Below, piece after piece: positions 43,545 through 54,335 of a stretch of 64,000 bases of DNA. The DNA is from Methylobacterium terrae (GTDB lineage Bacteria > Pseudomonadota > Alphaproteobacteria > Rhizobiales > Beijerinckiaceae). Below the pieces are notes generated by a model. That model was not told where the DNA came from and did not search any database. It saw only the letters and a program-made list of their open reading frames with translations. Both the position numbers and the translations under genes were made by a program. How positions within the stretch are numbered: position 1 is the first letter of the stretch; each line of letters starts with the position of its first letter. The DNA lies in contig NZ_CP029553.1 of assembly GCF_003173755.1 (NCBI RefSeq), positions 955,001-1,019,000 of the forward strand. Reading direction: 5' to 3'.

Positions 43545-44855
43545 TCAGGCCGACCGGAAGATCCGCTGCGCCTGCCGCTCGGCGGTGCGGATCGAGGTCT
43601 TCAGGTCCTCGCGGCCGGTGCAGTAGGAGGCGAACATGTCGACGACGACGAAGTCGGCGAGCACGGCGGCCACCTTCTCGCTCACCGGCGCGAGGCCGCC
43701 GGCGGCGAGCGTCCGGGACGAGGCTTCGCCGAACACCTTGTTCTTCGGGTCGGCGGTCCAGATCGGGTTGTTGGCGTAGGCCTTGAGCGGATGGCAGAGG
43801 TAGCCCTGCGACGCTTCGAGCCAGGAATTGTAGTTCTGGGCCTCGAGCGCGAAGGCCATGAAGGCCTTACAGGCGTTCGGCGCCTTGGTGTAGGTGTAGG
43901 CCAGGATCGGGAAGGCGAGCTGGAACTCGGTCGGCTTGCCGGACTTGCCGACCGGCCAGACGGCGTGGTCCATGTCCGCCGCGATGTCCTTCCTCTCGTT
44001 CTTCGCCGCGGCGTAGACCGAGATGCCGTTGCCGGTGAGGTAGAGGTCGCCCGACAGGAAGGCCTTGTTGTTGGACGAGTCGTTCCACGACACCGTGCCG
44101 GGCACGAAGGTCTCGTAGAGCGCCTTGACGTATTCGAGCGCCTTGGCGGTCTCCGGCGAGTTGATGACGATCTTCTCGTTGGCGTCGACCAGATAGGCGT
44201 CGTGCGACCACAGCGCCCAGTGGATCCACGAATTGGCGTCGCCCGTGGCGTGGCCCAGCGCGAAACCGGCCGGCGTGTTGTTCTTCTTCATCGCGCGGCA
44301 GAGTTCCAGGAAGCCGGCATGGTCCTCCGGGACCTTCTGGAAGCCGGCCTTGTTCACGGCCGAGATGCGGTAGTTGATGTAGCCGCCGTTGAACGCCATC
44401 GGGATGGCGATCCACTCCCCCTTCACCTTGCCGTAGGCCTCGGCCGCGGGCAGCCAGCCGCCGTACTTCTTGCCGAGGTAATCCGCGACGTCGCCGACCT
44501 TGAGGCACTTCGACGGGAACAGGGCCGGGAAGGAGTAGAGGCCCCAGACCATGTCCGGGCCCTGGCCGGTATTGGCGGCGACCGACGCCTTGGGCTGGAT
44601 GTCGTCGAAGGATTCGCTCGTCACCGTGACGGGCACGCCGGTGGCCTTGGTGAAGGCGTCGACGAGGCGCATGAAGGCCTCGTCCTCTGAGGGGATGAAG
44701 CGCTTCCACCGCAGGAGCTTCAGCGAGGCGCCCGCTTCGGGCTTCCACTGGTTCTCCTGCGCCCAGGCGCGGGCGAAGCCCTCCAGGCCCGCCGCGGAGG
44801 CGAGGCCGAGGGCGGCACCCCCCTTGAGGATCTGGCGACGATCGAAGGCTGACAT
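43545..44855 (-). CDS. Extracellular sugar-binding protein of ABC transporter
   Basis: The 436-residue protein has a twin-arginine-type leader (MSAFDRRQILKGGAALGLASAAG...ARAWAQ). A large solute-binding fold follows (LKLLRWKRFIPSEDEAFMRLVDAFTKATGVPVTV, GPDMVWGLYSFPALFP, GEWIAIPMAFNGGYINYR). The Tat leader suggests folding before export. It lies 98 bp after the ATPase gene in the same operon. The sugar or polyol is not readable. Confidence 0.93.
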   Translation of the reverse strand: MSAFDRRQILKGGAALGLASAAGLEGFARAWAQENQWKPEAGASLKLLRWKRFIPSEDEAFMRLVDAFTKATGVPVTVTSESFDDIQPKASVAANTGQGPDMVWGLYSFPALFPSKCLKVGDVADYLGKKYGGWLPAAEAYGKVKGEWIAIPMAFNGGYINYRISAVNKAGFQKVPEDHAGFLELCRAMKKNNTPAGFALGHATGDANSWIHWALWSHDAYLVDANEKIVINSPETAKALEYVKALYETFVPGTVSWNDSSNNKAFLSGDLYLTGNGISVYAAAKNERKDIAADMDHAVWPVGKSGKPTEFQLAFPILAYTYTKAPNACKAFMAFALEAQNYNSWLEASQGYLCHPLKAYANNPIWTADPKNKVFGEASSRTLAAGGLAPVSEKVAAVLADFVVVDMFASYCTGREDLKTSIRTAERQAQRIFRSA

Positions 44856-44953
44856 CGTGGCGTCTCTCCCGGGATGAAGGATTTTGATTTGTTGTCGTTG
44901 GGACCGGCCGGCGGCGGGATGGCGTCCCGCCGCCGCCGGCAGGCGTCGCAGGC

Positions 44954-46045
<1,092 letters not shown>

Positions 46046-46317
46046 CGGCTCCTCGCGGTCGTAAATGTCAGAATAGGGTCGCGCGCGGCGCGCGGACCGG
46101 AACGGCAGCGCTGCCACGGGCAGACGACGAAGACACGACAGCTGAGCCCGGATGGGGGCGTCTGGCGCTCATTGGGTGTTTCCTCGACCCGTCGAACGGG
46201 GCGGCCTGTCTTGCCGCCTCTCGTGTTGGCGGCCATCATCGGGCGCGCGGGGCGCAAGATCAAGCGCCTCGCCATGCGCCCATCGTCGGATGCGCCAGAA
46301 ACGACCGGGAGACAGGC

Positions 46318-47274
46318 TTGAAGTCCACAGATGTTCTGATCATGCGGCCGATGTCGCCGCTCGTGACCGAGAGCCTGGAGAGGCATTTCACCCTCCACCG
46401 CGGCGACCGCGCCGAGGACAAGGAGCGCTTCCTCGACGAGGTCGGCCCGAAGATCCGCGCCCTGGCGGCGAGCCACGTCCACGTGAACGACGCGCTGCTC
46501 GACCGGCTGCCGAAGCTCGAGATCGTCGCCAATTTCGGCGTCGGCTACGACACGATCGACGCGGCGGCCTGCGGCCGGCGCGGCGTCATCGTGACCAATA
46601 CGCCGGACGTGCTGACCGACGAGGTCGCGGATCTGGCGGTGGGCCTCCTGCTCGCCACCGTGCGGCAGATCCCGCAGGTCGACCGCTACCTGCGCCAGGG
46701 CAAGTGGCTGGAGAAGCCCTATCCGCTCACCGGGACGCTGCGCGGGCGCAAGGTCGGCATCCTCGGCCTCGGCCGCATCGGCCGGGCGATCGCCCACCGC
46801 CTCGTCGCCTTCGGGCTGCCGATCGCCTATCACGGCCGGACGAAGCAGGGGGACGTGCCCTACGAGTACTTCCCCTCGCTCCTCGAGATGGCGAAGGCCT
46901 GCGACGTGCTGATGGTGGTGGCCCCCGGCGGCCCCGAGACCCAGAACATCGTCGGCCGCGAGGTGCTGGAGGCGCTGGGGCCGCAGGGCGTGCTCGTCAA
47001 CGTCGCCCGCGGCACATTGGTCGATGAGGACGCGCTGGCCGCGGCCCTCGCCGACGGCACGATCCAGAGCGCTGGCCTCGACGTGTTCGCCGAGGAGCCG
47101 AAGGTGCCGGACGCCCTGATCGCCCAGGAGCATGCGGTTCTGCTGCCACATGTCGGCTCGGCCTCGGTCCACACACGCAACGCGATGGGCCAGCTCGTCG
47201 TTGATAACCTGACCTCCTGGTTCCAGGGCAACGGTCCGGTGACCCCCGTGGCCGAGACACCCTGGAAGGCCTGA
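46318..47274 (+). CDS. D-2-hydroxyacid dehydrogenase (glyoxylate/hydroxypyruvate reductase type)
   Basis: The 318-residue protein has the NAD(P) loop VGILGLGRIGRAIAHRL and the catalytic Arg (VNVARGTLVDEDAL), Glu (GLDVFAEEPKVP) and His (LLPHVGSAS). I use the TTG at 46318 (GGGAG before it) because the first beta strand STDVLIMRP would be lost with the ATG nine codons later. It reduces 2-oxoacids such as glyoxylate or hydroxypyruvate; in a methylotroph-like organism the serine-cycle enzyme is one possibility, but sequence alone does not tell. Confidence 0.9.
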   Translation: MKSTDVLIMRPMSPLVTESLERHFTLHRGDRAEDKERFLDEVGPKIRALAASHVHVNDALLDRLPKLEIVANFGVGYDTIDAAACGRRGVIVTNTPDVLTDEVADLAVGLLLATVRQIPQVDRYLRQGKWLEKPYPLTGTLRGRKVGILGLGRIGRAIAHRLVAFGLPIAYHGRTKQGDVPYEYFPSLLEMAKACDVLMVVAPGGPETQNIVGREVLEALGPQGVLVNVARGTLVDEDALAAALADGTIQSAGLDVFAEEPKVPDALIAQEHAVLLPHVGSASVHTRNAMGQLVVDNLTSWFQGNGPVTPVAETPWKA

Positions 47275-47292
47275 CCTTCGAGAGCCACGTCC

Positions 47293-48048
47293 ATGCGCCT
47301 GCGTCGCCTCCTCCCCGTCCTCGGTCTCCTCGCCTGGACCGGATGCGCGGCGGCGCAGGAATCGTCTCCGCCCCGGGACGCCGCCGGCGCCTGGGAGCTG
47401 GCGCTCGACGGCAGCTTCCGCCGCTGCGGTCTGACGCTGGCGGCGGAGGCCGGCCCGGTGGGACAGGCCCTGCGCTTTCCCGCCGGCTGCCGCCGGGCGC
47501 TCCCCGTGGTCAACGGCCTCGCCGGCTGGCGCCAGGACGGCGAGCTGATCCAGCTCCTCGACCGCGAGGGCCAGCCGGTCCTCGCCTTCGCATCGCCCGA
47601 GGGCGAGGGGCCGCGCAGCGCGGAATCGCTGGGCGGCGAGCGCTACAGCCTGGCCCAAGGCGGCGTCCGGCCCGCCGTCCCGGACGTGCCGCTGGTGACA
47701 CCGGCGGCGCTCTCGACCTTGCCGAGCGCCCGCGAGACCCTTCGCGACGGCCTCGCCGTCGCCCCCGCCACCGCCGCCGGGGTCACCGGGCTCTACACCC
47801 TCGACCGCTTCGTCGAGAAGGATGTCTGCCGGGTGAGGCTCAAGGCCGATGGCGCCCAGGTCCAGGAGGATTGCCGCGACCCGGGCCTCGCCCTGTTCGA
47901 TCCCACCGCCTGGCACTACGAGGCCGGCCGCCTCGTCCTCGTCGCCCGGCGCGGCCACAGCGTCGAGCTGATCCCGGTGGGGGAGGGGCGCTGGCGCCGC
48001 GACCCGGAGATCGGGACGACCTTCGTGCTGCGGCGGGTGGAGCCGTGA
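47293..48048 (+). CDS. Lipoprotein with AprI/Inh-type protease-inhibitor domain
   Basis: The 251-residue protein has a lipoprotein signal (LLPVLGLLAWTGC, Cys at about 18). AGAWELALDGSFRRCGLTLAAEAG...FPAGCRRALP follows, the single-disulfide beta-barrel pattern of the AprI/Inh metalloprotease inhibitors. A second, similar half (GVTGLYTLDRFVEKDVCRVRLKADG...EDCRDPGL...VELIPVGEGRW) suggests two such domains in tandem. No protease gene is adjacent. It starts 18 bp after the dehydrogenase stop. Confidence 0.75.
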   Translation: MRLRRLLPVLGLLAWTGCAAAQESSPPRDAAGAWELALDGSFRRCGLTLAAEAGPVGQALRFPAGCRRALPVVNGLAGWRQDGELIQLLDREGQPVLAFASPEGEGPRSAESLGGERYSLAQGGVRPAVPDVPLVTPAALSTLPSARETLRDGLAVAPATAAGVTGLYTLDRFVEKDVCRVRLKADGAQVQEDCRDPGLALFDPTAWHYEAGRLVLVARRGHSVELIPVGEGRWRRDPEIGTTFVLRRVEP

Positions 48049-48064
48049 GGGGCGCCGTCCGGCC

Positions 48065-48733
48065 TCAGCGGTTCGGCATCAGGTCCGGGGCCGGGTCGGC
48101 CTCGCCGGGGTAATCGTCGAGCGGGATCGTCCCGCCGACCGCCTCGACCTGCCGGGCATCGGCCTCCGGCAGCGCGCCCTCGAACAGGTCGAGGCGCTTC
48201 CAGGCCGGGAAGGGCTGGCGCCCCCGCTCGTCCGGGACGTGGGGCGAGGGTGCGCTTCCTGCGCTGCGGTGGATGTAGCGGCCGCAATTGACGAAGATCT
48301 GCGTCGCGGCGACCTGCACGACGCAGTCGGCGCCGGGATAGAGCGCGAGCAGGGCCTCGTCCCGGGTCAGCCTCGCCGTGCCGTGCACGCGCAGGCGGTG
48401 GGGCCGCTCGAAATCGATGAAGAGCAGGCCGACCCGCTCGCTCGCCGCGATGTTGCCGAGGGTCATGAACATGCCGTTGCCGTCGTAGTTCGGGAAGACC
48501 AGCTCGCTCGGCCCGGTCACCCGCACGAAGCCGGGCGCCCCGCCCTTGTAGGAGACGGTCGGCTGGCCGTGCTCGTCGACGGTGCTCAGGAACAGCATCG
48601 CGACGCCCTCGATGAAGGCGCGCTCCTGCGGCTCGAACGCCGCGTGCGCGTTCTCCTCCAGCCGGTCCGCGAGCCGACGGGTGCCGTGCTCGTCCTGCAA
48701 CTGCCGGTGCGTGGCGCCGAAGAACACGCTCAT
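48065..48733 (-). CDS. Pyridoxamine 5'-phosphate oxidase-family protein
   Basis: The 222-residue protein has the split-barrel FMN-binding text FIEGVAMLFLSTVDEHGQPTVSYKGGAPGFVRV...LVFPNYDGNGMFMTLGNIAASERVGLLFIDFERPHRLRVHGTARL. The substrate is unknown; related proteins bind flavin or F420 and are often called general stress or oxidase-like. It is convergent with the lipoprotein gene (16 bp) and divergent from the carboxypeptidase. Confidence 0.88.
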   Translation of the reverse strand: MSVFFGATHRQLQDEHGTRRLADRLEENAHAAFEPQERAFIEGVAMLFLSTVDEHGQPTVSYKGGAPGFVRVTGPSELVFPNYDGNGMFMTLGNIAASERVGLLFIDFERPHRLRVHGTARLTRDEALLALYPGADCVVQVAATQIFVNCGRYIHRSAGSAPSPHVPDERGRQPFPAWKRLDLFEGALPEADARQVEAVGGTIPLDDYPGEADPAPDLMPNR

Positions 48734-49102
48734 GGCCGTCCCCCCTTGTTGTCGTTGGGTGAGGGTATGCCGGGCGGGGGCGCGGGGAGAACGTAGACGA
48801 TGGGACGAGCCGGCGCGGGGGCGTCGTTACGACGATCGCGCCGCATGCCTGGCGGGCGCCGCCACGTCCCCGGCGGCATCGTCACCTGCGGCCGAGGCAC
48901 CGACGACGGCGTCGGGCTTCGTCCCATCCAGGCGGCGGGACCCGTCCTGCCAGCCGTCAACGCCCGATCCTCCGCACGGCTCGCGTGCAGGCTGCGACGG
49001 GGCCGCGCCACGTCGAGAGGCCGCTCATCGCCGTCCGGGCTTGCCACGCCGCATTCCGCCGTTCGACAACCCAACCACGACTCCACCACGACGGATCCCG
49101 CC
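48734..49102. other. Divergent gap without recognised features
   Basis: The 369 bp between the oxidase-family gene and the carboxypeptidase gene are GC-rich. I see no palindrome, clear promoter boxes or plausible small gene; the carboxypeptidase frame remains open through most of it, but the text is not protein-like. Confidence 0.4.
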
Positions 49103-50593
49103 ATGCAGGCCTACCGCGCCCTCGAAGCCACCTTCGCCCGCATCGGCGCCCTCGAGGACGCCGCCGGCATCCTCGGCTGGGACGCCCAGACGCTGATGCC
49201 GGACGGGGCGGCGGAGGGGCGGGCTGACCAGATCGCGGTCCTGCGCGGGCTCGCCCACGACCTCCTCACCGATCCCGCCACCGCCGACCGGCTCGCCGCG
49301 GCGGAGGAGGAGGGCGGTCTCGACGCCTGGAGCCGAGCGAACCTCGCGGAGATGCGCCGGGCCTACACCCACGCCGCGGCGGTGCCGCGCGACCTCGTCG
49401 AGGCGAATTCGCGGGCGGTGTCGCGGTCCGAGATGACGTGGCGCGAGGCCCGCCGCACCTCCGATTTCGCGCTGCTGCGGCCCGACCTCGCCGAGGTGCT
49501 GCGGCTCCAGCGCGAGATCGGCCGGGCGAAGGGCGAGGCCCTGGGCCTCCCGCCCTACGACGCGCTCCTCGACAGCTACGATCCGGGCCTGCGGCAGGAC
49601 GCGATCGACCCGCTCTTCGCGGTGCTCGAGGACGAGTTGCCGGGCCTGATCGCGCAAGCGCGGGCGCGCCAGGACGCGGCGGGATCCGCACCCGTGGCCG
49701 AGGGGCCGTTCCCGGTCGAGACCCAGCGCCAGGTCGGGCTCGCGCTGATGCGGGCGGCGGGGTTCGATTTCGACAGGGGGCGGCTCGACGTCAGCCTGCA
49801 CCCGTTCTGCGGCGGCGCCACCGACGACGTGCGCATCACCACCCGGTACGATGAGGCGGATTTCGCCCGCGCCCTGATGGGCGTGCTGCACGAGACCGGC
49901 CACGCCCTCTACGAGCAGGGCCGCCCCGCCGCCTGGCGCCGCCAGCCCGTCGGGGCGGCGCGCGGCATGAGCCTGCACGAGAGCCAGTCGCTCGCCCTGG
50001 AGATGCAGGCCGGCCGCAGCCGCGAGTTCGTCGCCTGGCTGGCGCCGCTGGTGCGCGAGGCCTTCGGCGGCACCGGCCCGGCCTGGGAGGCGGACGCCCT
50101 CCACCGCAACTACACGCGGGTGGCGCCCGGCTTCATCCGGGTCGATGCCGACGAGTGCACCTACCCGGCCCACATCCTGCTGCGCTACCGCCTCGAGCGG
50201 GCGCTGATCCGCGGCGAGATGGAGATCGGCGACCTGCCGGGCGCCTTCAACGACGGGATGCACCGGCTCCTCGGCCTCACGGTGCCGGACGACGCGCAGG
50301 GCTGCCTGCAGGACATCCACTGGCCCGGCGGCGCCTGGGGCTACTTCCCGACCTACACGCTCGGCGCGATGATGGCGGCGCAGCTGTTCGACGCCGCCTG
50401 CCGGGCCGAGCCGGACCTGCGCCCCGGCCTCGCCCGCGGCGACTTCGCGCCCCTCGTCGGCTGGCTGCGCGCCAACGTGCACGAGAAGGGCAGCGCCCTC
50501 GGCACCCGGGAGATCCTGGAAGCCGCGACCGGCCGGCCGCTCTCGGCCGAGATCTTCCTCGGCCACCTGCGCCGGCGCTACCTCGACGCGTGA
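49103..50593 (+). CDS. M32-family metallocarboxypeptidase
   Basis: The 496-residue protein has the zinc motif HETGH (residues 263-267) in MGVLHETGHALYEQGRP. It also has GMSLHESQSLALEMQAGRSREF and the distal YPAHILLRYRLERALI, as in thermostable carboxypeptidase 1 (M32). It removes C-terminal residues from peptides in the cytoplasm. The ATG at 49103 gives the conserved MQAYRALEATFARIGAL start. Confidence 0.94.
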   Translation: MQAYRALEATFARIGALEDAAGILGWDAQTLMPDGAAEGRADQIAVLRGLAHDLLTDPATADRLAAAEEEGGLDAWSRANLAEMRRAYTHAAAVPRDLVEANSRAVSRSEMTWREARRTSDFALLRPDLAEVLRLQREIGRAKGEALGLPPYDALLDSYDPGLRQDAIDPLFAVLEDELPGLIAQARARQDAAGSAPVAEGPFPVETQRQVGLALMRAAGFDFDRGRLDVSLHPFCGGATDDVRITTRYDEADFARALMGVLHETGHALYEQGRPAAWRRQPVGAARGMSLHESQSLALEMQAGRSREFVAWLAPLVREAFGGTGPAWEADALHRNYTRVAPGFIRVDADECTYPAHILLRYRLERALIRGEMEIGDLPGAFNDGMHRLLGLTVPDDAQGCLQDIHWPGGAWGYFPTYTLGAMMAAQLFDAACRAEPDLRPGLARGDFAPLVGWLRANVHEKGSALGTREILEAATGRPLSAEIFLGHLRRRYLDA

Positions 50594-50638
50594 TCGCGCC
50601 GCGGCGGATCGGGACGAGAGGTCTGCGATCCGTCGTAT

Positions 50639-50717
50639 TTGACATGATCTGGGAAGGCATGAAATAGTTTCTTCGATAATCCGAGATCTTGAGACGCAGA
50701 CTGACATATGCATGTCA
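50639..50717 (+). promoter_or_regulatory. Promoter and palindrome upstream of the second chemoreceptor
   Basis: TTGACA (50639-50644), 18 bp, AATAGT (50663-50668) is a fair sigma-70 promoter in an AT-rich stretch unusual for this window. Downstream, TGACATATGCATGTCA (50702-50717) has 6-bp inverted arms and could be an operator in the leader. Confidence 0.5.
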
Positions 50718-50804
50718 TATTGATCGTTGGTCGTCTAAGTTTAAACCTGCATCAATCTTCGTCGTTGTATCGGCGCTCCGTTAGATCGTTTCCCGGTGCG
50801 TCCC

Positions 50805-52499
50805 ATGCGCTTCATGTCCGTGCGCTTCACCCTCGGCCGCAAGCTCGGCATCGTCGTCGGGCTGCCGATCCTGGTCGCCGCCGGCATCGCCGCCTTCGCC
50901 GTCTCCCTGTCGCAGAACGAGCAGGGCCGCGCGGGCGCCGTCGAGGCGGCCTGGGAGGCGGCCCTGCGCACCCGCACCCTGGCGCAGGGGATCGAGCACG
51001 TGGTCGTCACGGTGCAGGCCCTGGTGGCGGCCGAGGACGTCGCCGAGGCCCGGCAGCGGTTCGGGGCCCTGCGGGCCGCGCTCGCGGCGGTCGAGGCCGA
51101 GCACCCGGCCTTCTTCGCGGCGCTGCAGCCCTACCTCGCCGAGGACGAAGCGCGGAAACTCTCGCTCACCCTGCAGGAATTCCTGGCCTACCAGCGCGAC
51201 ACGGCGGAGCTCGGCCAGACGCTCTCGCCCAAGGCGGCCCAGATCCAGGCCGCCGACGAAGCGACGATCGCGAGCCGCGAGCGGATGGTGGCTCGCATCC
51301 TCACGCTCGGCGACGCGGTGCTGGAGCGCCTGCAGGAGCAGCGCAAGGGCGTGCGGCAGGCGCGCCGCCGCGAGGCGGTGGCCCTCGTCGCGGTTCCGGC
51401 GCTGGGTCTCGTCCTCGCCGTCGCGGGCGCCGTCTGGGTGAGCCTGATGCAGGTGCAGCGCCCGCTCCAGGCCCTGCGGCGCACCATGCAGTCGCTCACC
51501 GTCGGCGATCTCGCGGTCGCGGTGCCGTTCACCCGGCGCCGGGACGAGATCGGCGAGATGGCCGCGTCGATCGCGGTGTTCCAGGCGGCCTTGAACGAGC
51601 AGGGGGCGGCGCGAGGTCTGGAGCGCGCCCGCCTGGAGATCGAGCGGCACCGGGCCGAGCGGCTGGAGGCGGCCTGCCGGGCGTTCGAGGCCCGGGCCTC
51701 GCAGGCGGCCGACGCGCTCGACGCCTCGACCCGCGAGATGGAGCTGACTGCCGACGTGCTGTCGCGGGCGGCCCACGAGGTCGAGCACCGGTCGGGCGCG
51801 GTCACCGGCGCCTCCGATGTCGCCGCCCGGGCGGTCGGGGCGGTGGAAGGCGCGTTCCGGCTCTTCGCGGACTCCGCCGCCGGCGTCGGCGGCCGGGTCG
51901 GCCGGGCGAGCGAGGTCGCGAACGCGACGCTGGCCCGCAGCCGGGCCAGCGCCGCGACGGTGGAGCGGCTGGTGAGCGCCTCGCGGGAGATCGGCGAGGC
52001 CACCGACCTGATCCACACCATCGCCGACCAGACGAACCTGCTGGCGCTGAACGCCGCGATCGAGGCGGCCCGGGCCGGGGCGGCGGGCCGCGGCTTCGCG
52101 GTGGTGGCCGCCGAGGTCAAGGCGCTCGCCGGCCAGACCGCCGCGGCCACGGGGCGGATCGCCACCCAGATCGCCGCGATCCAGGGCGCCACCCGGCACA
52201 CCGCCGAGGAGATCGGCGCGATCATCGAGACGGTGGCCGAGACGAGCCGGCTCGCCGACGAGATCCGCGGCGCGATGGCGGACCAGGCCGCGACGAGCGC
52301 CGGCATCGGCCACCACATCCACCGTGCCGGCGCCGAGGCGCGCAGCGTCGCGCAGAGCATCGACCAGGTCCGCGCCGCGTCGCTCGCGAGTGCCGCCCAG
52401 TCGGACCAGGTCCGGGCGGTCGCCGGTGTGCTCGCGCAGAACTCGGCGCTTCTCGCCGAATCGGTCACGGCGTTCCTGGGCGAGGTGCGGGCGGCGTGA
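50805..52499 (+). CDS. Methyl-accepting chemotaxis protein
   Basis: The 564-residue receptor has membrane helices at about residues 12-34 and 190-212 and a periplasmic helical sensor between them. A HAMP domain follows ([21 protein letters not shown]...[14 protein letters not shown]), then the signalling tip [20 protein letters not shown] near residue 407. The start is uncertain (GTG 50796, ATG 50805 or ATG 50814). It shares its layout with the receptor at 14.9 kb but differs in the sensor. The ligand is unknown. Confidence 0.93.
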   Translation: MRFMSVRFTLGRKLGIVVGLPILVAAGIAAFAVSLSQNEQGRAGAVEAAWEAALRTRTLAQGIEHVVVTVQALVAAEDVAEARQRFGALRAALAAVEAEHPAFFAALQPYLAEDEARKLSLTLQEFLAYQRDTAELGQTLSPKAAQIQAADEATIASRERMVARILTLGDAVLERLQEQRKGVRQARRREAVALVAVPALGLVLAVAGAVWVSLMQVQRPLQALRRTMQSLTVGDLAVAVPFTRRRDEIGEMAASIAVFQAALNEQGAARGLERARLEIERHRAERLEAACRAFEARASQAADALDASTREMELTADVLSRAAHEVEHRSGAVTGASDVAARAVGAVEGAFRLFADSAAGVGGRVGRASEVANATLARSRASAATVERLVSASREIGEATDLIHTIADQTNLLALNAAIEAARAGAAGRGFAVVAAEVKALAGQTAAATGRIATQIAAIQGATRHTAEEIGAIIETVAETSRLADEIRGAMADQAATSAGIGHHIHRAGAEARSVAQSIDQVRAASLASAAQSDQVRAVAGVLAQNSALLAESVTAFLGEVRAA

Positions 52500-52719
52500 G
52501 CGACCCCGGCGGTCGCCTCCCGCCCCTCCGCCGCGAGGCCGGTCGTGTGGCGCCGCCGCCGCTCGGGCTGCCGGCGGCCCGTGGGTTTCGCCGCCATCGC
52601 GGCCCGATCGCGTCGCTCCGGACCGTTGCTCTCCGCCCGGACCGGCGGGACCGTCCCCGAAAAAAGGCCGGATTCGCGGCGCGAGGATCGCGGGTCTCGC
52701 CCATCGAGGAGACTGCCGC

Positions 52720-53064
52720 ATGGCCGCGTCCTGCCCGATCCCGACGCCCGAACAGGCGCAATACGCCGCGATCCTGGCGCGGGCCGCGGACGCCATGCGG
52801 GCCGCGATGACCGCCGCCCTCGCCGAGGCGGCGCGGGCGAGCGCGGCGGAACTCGCCGCGGCCGGCAGCCCGCTGCCGGCGCCCGCCGAGGCCTACTTCG
52901 CCGCGGTGGCGCACCAGGCCCTGTATTGCCGGCTCTGCGGCGCGGACCCGAGGACCTTCTCGGGCGGCGACCCGGACAGGGCCGCCGCACTGCTTCGCAA
53001 CGGGCGAAACATCGCCCGGCACCACTGGGGCATGAAGGAGCCGGGATGGGGGGATCCGGCCTGA
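52720..53064 (+). CDS. Hypothetical protein of 114 residues
   Basis: The protein is Ala-rich and helical (YAAILARAADAMRAAMTAALAEAARASAAELA). A C-terminal part contains LYCRLCGADPRTF, a C-x2-C pair, and NGRNIARHHWGM. I do not recognise the family; two cysteines are too few for a full zinc finger. AGGAG lies 8 bases before the ATG. Its stop is 4 bp from the convergent amidotransferase gene. Confidence 0.6.
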   Translation: MAASCPIPTPEQAQYAAILARAADAMRAAMTAALAEAARASAAELAAAGSPLPAPAEAYFAAVAHQALYCRLCGADPRTFSGGDPDRAAALLRNGRNIARHHWGMKEPGWGDPA

Positions 53065-53068
53065 CGGC

Positions 53069-53860
53069 TCAGGCCGCCGCGCGCCGCTCAGCCGTCTCCG
53101 GTCCGACCACCCGCACCGGCTGGCCCGGGCGCGCCAGCAGGGTCCCGCCCTTCGGCACCTCGGACCAGCCGGCGCGCAGGCCGTCGATCGGCTCGGAGAC
53201 GACGGCGAGCCCGGTGCCGGTCTCGCGCCAGTACAGGCTCGGCGGGCGGCCGTCGCAGGCCCAGCGATAGGCGGTGAGGCTCTCGCCGTCGGTGAGCACG
53301 GCGGTGAAGCGCAGGGGCTCGTCGATCCCGGCCTCGCGCATCAGGCCGCGGGCGGCCGAGACGCTCGCCGCCATGGCGCCGACGGGATCCCGGTCGAGGC
53401 CGTGCGCCAGGGCCAGCAGGAACAGGGCCTCCGAATCGGTGGTGCCCTGGCGCGCCTCGTAGAGCCCGTCCGGGATCATCGCCTCGAGCCGCCGGCGGAT
53501 GCGCCCGTAGCCGCCGATCTGGCCGTTATGCATGAACAGGTGGCGGCCGTGGGCGAAGGGGTGGCAGTTCGCCCGGGTGGTCGCGGTGCCGGTCGCGGCG
53601 CGGACATGGGCGAAGAAGGTGCGGGCGCGGATCTGCCGGGAGAGGCTGCGCAGGTTCTCGTCGGACCAGGCCGGCCGCACGTCGCGGTAGAGGCCGGGCT
53701 CCGGCCGCTCGCCGTACCAGCCGATACCGAACCCGTCGCCGTTGGTTTCGGTCTGGGCCTCCGCGGCGTGCAGCGACTGATGCACGAGCGAGTGGGTCGG
53801 CGCGCAGACCAGCTCGTCGAGATAGACCGGGTCGCCGTGGTAGGCGAGGAAGCGGCACAT
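53069..53860 (-). CDS. Class II glutamine amidotransferase (YafJ/EgtC-like)
   Basis: The 263-residue protein starts MCRFLAYHGDPVYLDELV, so Cys2 becomes the N-terminal nucleophile. NGDGFGIGWYG, FFAHVRAATGTATTRANCHPF and FMHNGQIGGY form the Ntn-hydrolase active site. The upstream frame is open 49 codons, but only the ATG at 53860 exposes Cys2. The family includes ergothioneine-pathway EgtC and unassigned YafJ; no ergothioneine genes are nearby, so the substrate is open. Confidence 0.92.
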   Translation of the reverse strand: MCRFLAYHGDPVYLDELVCAPTHSLVHQSLHAAEAQTETNGDGFGIGWYGERPEPGLYRDVRPAWSDENLRSLSRQIRARTFFAHVRAATGTATTRANCHPFAHGRHLFMHNGQIGGYGRIRRRLEAMIPDGLYEARQGTTDSEALFLLALAHGLDRDPVGAMAASVSAARGLMREAGIDEPLRFTAVLTDGESLTAYRWACDGRPPSLYWRETGTGLAVVSEPIDGLRAGWSEVPKGGTLLARPGQPVRVVGPETAERRAAA

Positions 53861-54335
53861 CGGCTCTTCACCTCCCGCGGCGGGTGCCGGTCCCGCCCCG
53901 GGCCGTGCCTCGTCCGCCGCCGTCATCGAAAGGTAACATTCTGCACCGGATGGTGAACAGCTCGTTAATGCGCCGCAGCATGACGGAAGCGCTGCAGCAT
54001 GCCTCAAGAGCAGGCAATGGCGCGGCGTCAGAGCCTGTCATGCGCGAGGCGCATCGACCACCCCGGTGAGGGTGGACCTTTTGCCGGGATCAATGTCAGC
54101 ATTGAGTCGTTGATGATCACGCAGGCGTGTTCGCGTAGCCGGCTTGCGTCCGTTCCCCCGGCAGGCGTCTCACGCCGGGCCCGATCCCCGTCCCCTGGTT
54201 CCGCCCGCTCCCGTTCCGGGGGCGGTGACGCGATTCGGCCGGGCGTCGATCGATCCAGCACCCGTCCCGAGCACTCGCGAGGACCCGGGCACACACGACA
54301 TCCACAACAACAGTCGAAGACTGACAGGAGGCTTC
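53861..54335. other. 475-bp divergent gap without recognised features
   Basis: The gap separates the amidotransferase (minus) and the receiver protein (plus). I found no convincing promoter pair, long palindrome or coding small frame. The last bases (AGGAGG, 54326-54331) are the strong ribosome-binding site of the receiver gene. Confidence 0.4.
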
